Source: Pelecanus crispus (Eukaryota; Chordata; Aves; Pelecaniformes; Pelecanidae). Taken from it: 64,000 bases of DNA. The DNA lies in the NCBI RefSeq assembly GCF_030463565.1, contig NC_134675.1:14219862-14283861 (forward strand). The letters run 5' to 3'. The notes under the pieces are model-generated. The model did no database searches and was not told the DNA's origin. It saw nothing but the letters and a program-made list of their open reading frames with translations. The position numbers and the translations under genes are program-made. This document shows positions 56,538-64,000 of this stretch, piece by piece (position 1 is the stretch's first letter; each line of letters starts with the position of its first letter).

Positions 56538-58020
56538 TTTAGGACTGAAGTCCCTCCTGAGGAAGGTACAGGATGAGGGAAATGCATACAGAGCATTTCA
56601 CCCCTGTATTAATAGGGCTGGGCTGCTAATTTCTGTAAGAGGCTCAGAGGCTCTACTGAGCAGCATGTTTCAGGGATTAGTATGAAAATGGTTAGGGCAC
56701 AATTCTCTGTTCCCATGAATGTTGACACCCACCATTCAAACATTAAGCACTGTACTCAGAATAGGTGACACTCCAAAAGGAAAGGAAAGTGTTCACATCT
56801 GTCTCATTCCATGCTGTTTCCCACATGCACAGAGGTTGTGAAGTGATTTATATGCAAATGCACAAGTTCACATGTACATACAACCTTAAACATACCTGTT
56901 ACACCCAGCTTCCAGATACCCCTTCTGCATCTCTGGCAGCCAGCCCAAATTACTGTGGCTAAAATCATGAGAGATTCTAAGGCAGAGCACAGCAGAAAAT
57001 TGAAGACATAATTTCATTTCTCAGTGCCTTCTATGTTATACAATTTGGGTCTTGTCCCATATGCAGCATTCTGTGCTAGTGCTGGTACAGGAATCACATT
57101 GTGGAATCATTGTTAAATATCACATTAATAATGAGAAACTCTACTGAGGGTTGTGCGAGACACTCCACCCTGTTAATGATTCTGTACCCAAAGGGAAGGT
57201 TACAGTCTAATACCTTGATCTGGCAAAAGTGTTTGTGATTGACTTTGTGATTGCTCTACTGAATCTGGGCTTGGGAATTCTTGTGTGGCTGCAGACATGT
57301 CAAAATATGGACACCAGTATTTGTAGGCTAATGTCTGGTTTGTCCTCAGCGTATATAACATTTCATGATTATTAAAGTAGGCTTAAATGCAATTGTTTTG
57401 TATAAGCTGGACCTTTTAAAAACAAAACGTTTAATCTTAAAAAAGGCACATTGCATGGCTACGATTTTTTCATGCTAAGAAGATGGTCATCAAGGTGTGT
57501 TTTCCATTTATTTCTGAATTTAAATGTGCCAAGATTGGAGTATGAGGTTGAGTTAAGGAGAAAATAAAACTTTGGCCAATTTATATTTCATGTAGGAAGC
57601 ACAAAATACAGCAGGAATGAAGAATTTCATTACAATACTAAAACCCTGGGTTTTTAAAAGCAGCATCTTGGACTTCAAGCTTAGAGGAATTCTGATGAGA
57701 ATGCTGTTATGGGAAAGCTTATGTTTCATATTGGCAATGCTAAGTGTTAAGTTGTTAAACCTCATTAGTGAACAAAAATATTTTGTTAGTCAAATAGAAT
57801 AACAGAACCATTAAACCTTGGGATTAGGTGAACTACTGATGTCTGCCTGGGTAGACATAATCTGTATTAGTACTCAGAGAACAAAGAATCAATAGCACTT
57901 GGTAAAAGAATAATAGGAACTGCCACTCTGTTTTCCATGTTCAGAGTCTGACTGGGGAATTTTAGTTAGTTATTAAGTAATGATGTGCTTACCACTGTGG
58001 ACCCTTTATTTAATTGTCTC
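56538..58020. other. Single-copy intron 2 sequence
   Basis: No gene or known repeat recognised. Confidence 0.6.
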
Positions 58021-58132
58021 AGAATCATAGAATCATAGAATCGTCTAGGTTGGAAAAGACCTTTAAGATCATCCAGTCCAACCATTAACCTACACTACCA
58101 AGCCCACCTAAACCAATCAAGGGCAGACTAGA

Positions 58133-60934
58133 CTAAACCATATCCCGAAGTGCCACATCTACCCGTTTTTTGAACACTTCCAGGGATGGTGACTCCACCA
58201 CCTCTCTGGGCAGCCTGTTCCAATGCTTGACCACCCTTTCCGTAAAGAAATTTTTCCTAATTTCCAGTCTAAACCTCCCCTGGCGCAGCTTGAGCCCATT
58301 TCCTCTCGTCCTATCGCTAGCTACTTGGGAGAAGAGACCAACACCCACCTCACTACTACCTCCTTTCAGGTAGTTGTAGAGAGCGATAAGGTCTCCCCTC
58401 AGCCTCCTCTTCTCTAGGCTAAAGAATCCCAGTTCCCTCAGCTGCTCCTCATAAGACTTGCTCTCCAGACCCTTCACCAGCCTTGTTGCCCGTCTCTGAA
58501 CACGCTCCAGCACCTCAATGTCTTTCTTGTATTGAGGGGCCCAAAACTGGACACAGTATTCCAGGTGCGGCCTCACCAGCGCCGAGTACAGGGGGACAAT
58601 CACCTCCCTGCTCCTGCTGGCCACAGCATTCCTGATACAAGCCAGGATGCTGTTGGCCTTCTTGGCCACCTGGGCACACTGCTGGCTCATGTTCAGCCGG
58701 CTATCTACCAACACCCCCAGGTCCTTTTCGGCCAGGCAGCTTTCCAGCCACTCCTCCCCAAGCCTGTAGCGTTGCATGGGGTTGTTGTGACCGAAGTGCA
58801 GGACCCGGCACTTGGCCTTGTTGAACCTCATACAGTTGGCCACGGCCCATCGATCCAGCCTGTCCAGGTCCCTCTGCAGGGCCATCCTACCCTCGAGCAG
58901 ATCGACACTCCCACCCAGTTGGGTGTCATCTGCAAACTTTCTGAGGGTGCACTCAATCCCCTCATCCAGATCATTGATAAAGATATTGAACAAGGCTGGC
59001 CCTAAAACAGAGCCCTGGGGAACACCGCTCGTGACCGGCCGCCAACTGGACTTAACTCCATTTACCACTACTCTCTGGGCTCGGCCACCCAACCAGTTCT
59101 TTACCCAGCGAAGAGTATGCCTGTCCAAGCCGTGAGCTGCCAGCTTCCCGAGGAGGATATTATGCAAGATGGTGTCAAAAGCTTTGCTAAAGTCCAGGTA
59201 GATGACATCCGCAGCCTTTCCATCATCTACCAGGCGGGTCACCAGGTCATAGAAGGAGATCAGGTTGGTCAAGCAGGACCTGCCTTTCGTGAACCCATGT
59301 TGGCTGGGTCTGATCCCCTGGTTGACCTGTACTTGCCTGTGGAGTTCGCTCAATATGAACCTCTCCATAATCTTTCCCGGCACCGAGGTCAGGCTGACAG
59401 GCCTGTAGTTCCCCGGGTCCTCCTTCCGGCCCTTCTTGTAGATGGGCGTCACATTGGCAAGCCTCCAGTAATCTGGGACCTCCCCTGTTAACCAGGACTG
59501 CTGATAGATGATGGAAAGTGGCTTGGCGAGCTCCTCTGCCAGCTCCCTCAATACTCTCGGGTGGATCCCATCTGGCCCCATAGACTTGTGAGCGTCCAGG
59601 TGGCATAGCAGGTCATTAACTGCTTCCTCCTGGACTATGAGGGCTCCATTCTGGTCCCCATCCCTATCCTCTAGCTCAGGGGCCTGAGTACACTGGGGAT
59701 GACCGGTCTGGCTGTTGAACACAGAGGCAAAGAAGGTGTTAAGTACTTCAGCCTTTTCCTTGTCCTCGGTGACAATGTTACCCCCCACATCCAGCAAAGA
59801 ATGGAGATCCTCCTTGGCTCTCCTTTTATTGCTGATGTACTTATAAAAGCATTTTTTATTGTCTTTTACAGCACTGGCCAGATTGAGTTCTAGCTGGGCT
59901 TTTGCTTTTCTAATTTCCTCCCTGCAGGACCTAACAAGATCCCTGTACACCTCCTGAGTTGCCCGCCCCTTCTTCCAAAGGTGATAGACTCTCTTTTTTT
60001 CCCTGAGTCCCCGCAAAAGCTCCCTATTCAGCCAGGCCGGTCGATTTCCCCGCCGGTTGGTCTTACGACACACGGGGACAGCCCGCTCCTGCGCCCTTAA
60101 GACTTCCTTCTTGAAGAGGGCCCAGCCTTCCTGGACCCCTTTGCCCTTCAGGACCGCCTCCCAAGGGACTTTCCCAACCAGTGTCCTGAAGAGGGCAAAG
60201 TCTGCCCTCCGGAAGTCCATGGTAATAGTTTTGCTGCCCCTCCGCTTAGCATCACCCAAAATTGAGAACTTTATCATGTCGTGGTCGCTAAGCCCGAGAC
60301 GGCCTCCAACCTCGACATTTCCCACAAGCCCTTCTCTGTTGGTAAACAGCAGGTCAAGCGGGGCACCTCCCCTGGTAGGCTCGCTTACCAGCTGCATTAG
60401 AAAGTTGTCCCCCACATACTCTAGGAACTTCCAAGACTGCTGCCTCTCTGCTGTGTGGTATTTCCAGCAGATGTCTGGCAAGTTGAAGTCCCCCATGAGA
60501 ACAAGGGCTAGCGATTGTGGGACTTCTGCCAGCTGTTTATAGAATGCCTCATCTACCTCTACATCCTGGTTGGGTGGTCTATAGCAGACTCCCAACAGGA
60601 CATCCGCCTTTCCGGCCTTCCCCCTCATCCTTACCCATAAGCATTCCACCTTGTCATCACCACTGTCAAGCTCTATGCAGTCGAAACACTCCCTAACATA
60701 CAGAGCCACCCCACCGCCTTTCCTTCCCTGCCTATCCCTTCTGAAGAGCTTATAGCCCTCCAGTGCAGCACTCCAGTCATGAGAGTCGTCCCACCACGTT
60801 TCCGTGATGGCGACTATGTCATAGCCATCCTGCTGCACAAGGGCCTCCAGCTCCTCCTGTTTGTTGCCCATGCTACGTGCATTGGTGTAGATGCACTTAA
60901 GCTGGGCTATCGATTTCGCCCCCAACGTTGTCAT
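58133..60934 (-). CDS. CR1 ORF2 protein: endonuclease-reverse transcriptase, uninterrupted
   Basis: 933 codons from the first in-frame ATG (MTTLGAKS) to the stop; the frame stays open a little further upstream without another ATG. An APE-type endonuclease occupies the first ~230 residues ([22 protein letters not shown] at 148-151, LSDHDMI), nicking the target DNA. A linker rich in basic residues follows. The reverse transcriptase has [41 protein letters not shown] and the catalytic FADD at 667-670. The conserved C-terminus ([31 protein letters not shown]) is complete. All expected catalytic motifs are present. It could supply activity if transcribed, but its own promoter is missing because the element is 5'-truncated. 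Confidence 0.93.
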   Translation of the reverse strand: MTTLGAKSIAQLKCIYTNARSMGNKQEELEALVQQDGYDIVAITETWWDDSHDWSAALEGYKLFRRDRQGRKGGGVALYVRECFDCIELDSGDDKVECLWVRMRGKAGKADVLLGVCYRPPNQDVEVDEAFYKQLAEVPQSLALVLMGDFNLPDICWKYHTAERQQSWKFLEYVGDNFLMQLVSEPTRGGAPLDLLFTNREGLVGNVEVGGRLGLSDHDMIKFSILGDAKRRGSKTITMDFRRADFALFRTLVGKVPWEAVLKGKGVQEGWALFKKEVLRAQERAVPVCRKTNRRGNRPAWLNRELLRGLREKKRVYHLWKKGRATQEVYRDLVRSCREEIRKAKAQLELNLASAVKDNKKCFYKYISNKRRAKEDLHSLLDVGGNIVTEDKEKAEVLNTFFASVFNSQTGHPQCTQAPELEDRDGDQNGALIVQEEAVNDLLCHLDAHKSMGPDGIHPRVLRELAEELAKPLSIIYQQSWLTGEVPDYWRLANVTPIYKKGRKEDPGNYRPVSLTSVPGKIMERFILSELHRQVQVNQGIRPSQHGFTKGRSCLTNLISFYDLVTRLVDDGKAADVIYLDFSKAFDTILHNILLGKLAAHGLDRHTLRWVKNWLGGRAQRVVVNGVKSSWRPVTSGVPQGSVLGPALFNIFINDLDEGIECTLRKFADDTQLGGSVDLLEGRMALQRDLDRLDRWAVANCMRFNKAKCRVLHFGHNNPMQRYRLGEEWLESCLAEKDLGVLVDSRLNMSQQCAQVAKKANSILACIRNAVASRSREVIVPLYSALVRPHLEYCVQFWAPQYKKDIEVLERVQRRATRLVKGLESKSYEEQLRELGFFSLEKRRLRGDLIALYNYLKGGSSEVGVGLFSQVASDRTRGNGLKLRQGRFRLEIRKNFFTERVVKHWNRLPREVVESPSLEVFKKRVDVALRDMV

Positions 60935-60990
60935 GCTGCCCCTGGGCCCCTCACTAGCGGGCCCGTTTATATCCCCTTCCCCCTTCAAAC

Positions 60991-61236
60991 CTAGTTTAAA
61001 GCCTTCTCAATGAGTCCCGCCAACTCATGGGCGAGAATCCTTTTCCCCCTTGGAGACAGCCGATCTCCATCAGCCGCCAGCAGGCCCGGTGCCGTGTAGA
61101 CCTCCCCATGATCAAAAAACCCAAAATTCCACTGATGGCACCAGCCTTTGAGCCACCTGTTAATCAGGTGAGTTTTCCCATTCCTTTCAGCATTCCTTGC
61201 TGCCACTGACGGGATTGAGGTAAATGCTTTACACAA
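60991..61236 (-). pseudogene. CR1 ORF1 C-terminal fragment (esterase end)
   Basis: 81 codons, open at the 5' side, ending [10 protein letters not shown] and a stop 56 nt before the ORF2 ATG. The sequence INRWLKGWCHQWNFGFFDHG then DGDRLSPRGKRILAHEL matches the end of the SGNH esterase-like domain of CR1 ORF1, including the late D..[LH]S..G block. The usual catalytic-His position reads Arg here (DGDRLS). The N-terminal part and the zinc-finger region are missing through 5' truncation. Confidence 0.75.
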
Positions 61237-61250
61237 GCCATCTTTCTTTC

Positions 61251-63095
61251 TTTAGCTCAGTGAAGATCAAGAATCAGATTTGGTATTTTTAAGGAGCCTG
61301 TTGCTCGGTGAAATAGAATATGAACTGATTCACAATGTATGAGAGGACATAGCAACATTTCACTTTAGTACCTGCCTCTGGAGTATTAAACACAGTTTGA
61401 TATAAACATGAGCAAATAGTCCTACACTTAGATCATGTTATAGGGCTTCCTGAGATACAAAGTTGCTGATCACTGGCACCCAACTGCATTAGATCCTGTT
61501 ATAATTAGCGCTGTTCTAACAGTTCTTATATTGTTGTAAAGTTTGTACAAGATGGTTGGTATTTTGTTTGTTTAATGGTGATTGAAATCTGTACTTACAG
61601 GGGTGCCTGGTATATTAGTCCTAGCTTAAACCAGATTCTGCATCAGCAAAAATCCCTGAGAAACCTGTATTGCTTGAGCAAGAATCAAGAATAATTTAAA
61701 CATGCTGAGGATGCATGACAGCATCACACTTATTTTCAATTGTGATCCAGTATGAACTAGATTGCAGTTCACAACGTACCTAGACCTAGAGGTTTCATCC
61801 TGAGAGTAGGGTAAAACATCCTGTTCTGTCTAATCATTTTGGGGAATAGCAACCTAAGAAGTTGGTGTTCCTTTCCTGCACATGAAAGAGTGTTTGGTCT
61901 GTACGTGATACAAAACCAGCTCAAAGCTGAAACTTGTGTGACAGTAACCTAAAGGTGAAAGGCTGAATCCTATCATAATGTCATGATTAATCCTTAATCA
62001 TAATGTTAATGGGACTGAGATTTCTTTGTGAAGAATAAAAACTTTGTTAATGTCCAATTCTATTACCACATTAATGAGATGATAGCTGATTTTTCTATTA
62101 GTGCTTAAAAAGAAAACCCTCAGAAATAATCATCAAAACTACCTACTGGAATTACCTTTTGATGTTTTCTGCTAAAAGCAGAAAAAAGGCTGGTAGGGTT
62201 TCAGTGTAATACAATTTTAGAAATTAAAAATGTACACTGTCAGAGAAGTGCTTCTTGACATAAATTATCATGTTTGATTACTTACACTTATATTTCAGCT
62301 TCATCATAATTATCCCAGTTGTTAGCACCTGCCTTAAAGGGTTTTTCTCCTGTCCATATCCTTAATTGCATCTGGATTAAAAAGAAAAATTAGATTACAG
62401 AAAATTCTAATTTTCTGTTTGCCAAGTCATTTTGCAGAACTCCTTTGCAATGATAATATTGCTGTTAACTGTTGGGCAAGAGTTGGAGATTAGTCTAGAG
62501 GTTTTAACCATCTCACTTCCTAAATAGTATAGCAAATGGTTTCAGAAAAGAAAAGAAATTTATTCAGCAGGATTGCATTCTCTAGCTATTTTCTTATAGT
62601 GATTTTCTTAAGCTGATAGAGGGATGGGCAGGGAAATTAAAAGACAAGGTGGCAAGTAGTTGGGTTGAGATTTTGACCAGTAGTATGCTGTGAAAAACTG
62701 CAGTGCCTCACCCTTTTTATCATGTTATCACGGCATCACATAAGCCCAGCATCAGAACAGGTGGCAAATATATCATTCTAGTGAGCAACAGAGTTTACAG
62801 GGATCTTGGTGCAGCTGCTATTACAGTCTCTGGGTTTCATGGTCAATGAGAAAGGTGGTGGCTGACTATAAAGACAGAGGCAATGGCTCAGCCATCTCTG
62901 ACAGAAGTAGCCAAAACTTTGTGAGATAAGAATATTCAAAATGAAGCAGATCACATGGGACTCTGGACTTAGATGTTTCTGGAGCCTTTTGGCTGTGGAA
63001 AGGCAAAAGCAAAAGATATAAGATATATGCTATGACCTGGGGCTTTGCCAAGGACTCTATGAAGAAAAAAAATTCTGAAGCATCCCAAAGCTCAA
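61251..63095. other. Single-copy intron 2 sequence
   Basis: 1.8 kb, no recognised gene or repeat. Confidence 0.6.
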
Positions 63096-64000
63096 TTAGA
63101 GCTGAAACTGGCCAGTGCCGTATCTCACAACAATAAGGGCTTTGTTAAGTACATTAATAGCAAAAGGAGGTCTAAAGAAAACATTGGACCGATACTTGTA
63201 GAAGATGGTCACCTGACTAATAAGGATGAAGAAAAAAATGGAGGCATTCAATGCTTTTTTTGCCTCAGTCTTTAATATCAATGATAGACCTTGGGCTGCC
63301 CAGCCCACTGAGTTGGAGGACCACAACTGCAGAAACAGTGACTTTCCATTTGTGGGCACTGAAATTGTAAGGGACCAGTTGTATCAGCTGAACGTTCATA
63401 AGTCCATGGGGCCTGATGGGATTCACCCCAGAGTACTGAAGGAGCTAGCAGGACCCCCCTCGATCATCTACCAAAGGTCTTGGGAGTCTGGGGAGGTCCC
63501 TGCTGACTGGAAGTTAGCCAATGTTATTCCAATTCACAAGAAGAACTTGAGGGAAGACCCAGGAAACTACAGACCTGTTCATCTAACCTCAGTACCTGGA
63601 AAAATTATGGAGAAGATCATGCTGGGTGCTATCAAAAGGCATTTAAAGAACAATGCAATCATCAGGCACAGCCAACAAGGGTTCACAAAGGGAAAGTCCT
63701 GTTTAACGGATTTGATATCCTTCTACGATAAGGTCACCTGCCTAGTGGATGAAGGGAAGGCGATGGATGTATTTTTTCTGGATTTTAGTAAGGCATTTGA
63801 TGCTGTCCCTCACAGCATCCTTCTGGACAAGTTGTCTAATTGTGAGATGAGCAGCTACATGGTGTGCTGGGTTCTGAAGGGCTGGGCTTCAGAACTGGCT
63901 GAAGGGCAGGGCTCAAACAGTTGTAGCGAAAGGGGCTACATCTGGCAGGTGACCAGTCACCAGCGGTGTTCCTCAGGGCTCAATTCTAGGGCTGGTTCCA
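63096..64000 (+). mobile_element. CR1 LINE, runs off right edge
   Basis: Sense-strand CR1 of an older subfamily. It starts in the linker (NNKGFVKYINSKRRSKE-like, near 63125-63180) and runs through the RT blocks MGPDGIHPR (63404), NYRPV (about 63570), [10 protein letters not shown] (about 63680), [12 protein letters not shown] (about 63780) and a GVPQG-like block near 63960. Frameshifts occur, and the 3' end is outside the window. Confidence 0.9.

Larger units (their letters stand above)
58021..61240 (-). mobile_element. CR1 LINE with intact ORF2, truncated in ORF1
   Basis: 3.2-kb CR1 whose 3' end is at 58021 (GATTCTATGATTCT tail on the minus strand). It carries the C-terminal end of ORF1, a complete open ORF2 and the full 3' UTR. 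The 5' edge is not sharply visible; it lies near 61215-61250. No target duplication was found, as is usual for CR1. The open ORF2 implies a young insertion. Confidence 0.93.

Overview
The window is bird nuclear DNA. It holds two consecutive coding exons of a proprotein convertase that matches PCSK5, and most of the rest is retroelement sequence. The avian call rests on dense CR1 LINEs with the ATTCTATG-type 3' tail, avian ERVL-type LTRs, and a tRNA-Ile-headed SINE with a CR1-like tail. The order of bird cannot be fixed from the sequence.

Layout. 1-5486: the 5' half of an antisense ERVL provirus (pol, protease, gag, primer-binding site, LTR) that runs off the left edge, then a sense-oriented LTR pair. 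5487-7019: mostly single-copy sequence with one CR1 scrap. 7020-8640: a GC-rich promoter island with PCSK5 coding exon 1 (7806-8003). 8004-54905: a 46.9 kb intron 1. It contains two copies of one gammaretrovirus-like ERV (9205-16709 and 28699-35691), a cluster of nested CR1s (20571-23672), a decayed ERV gag, solo and chimeric LTRs, ancient CR1/L3-like relics, a SINE and simple repeats. 54906-55010: PCSK5 exon 2. 55011-64000: the start of intron 2, with a solo LTR, a CR1 with an intact 933-codon ORF2 (58133-60934), and another CR1 running off the right edge.

How the parts relate. PCSK5 reads on the + strand. Both exons are exact multiples of three with canonical GT/AG borders, and together they encode a signal peptide and the first part of the inhibitory prodomain. 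Every LTR element inside the introns is antisense to the gene. The only sense LTRs lie upstream of exon 1.

Most notable signals. (1) Both gamma-like proviruses share the same capsid-region deletion and stop, although the second has LTRs differing at 1 of 653 positions. This suggests a non-autonomous family moved by a helper. (2) At 49232-50864 an ERVL reverse-transcriptase/RNase H segment sits inside an LTR, and the whole unit is flanked by a perfect 5-bp duplication. (3) The second provirus carries a three-copy, 140-bp tandem array in its leader. (4) Two CR1 fragments 3.7 kb apart are identical over 333 bp. No previously undescribed host gene system was found. All counts and identities were made by eye.
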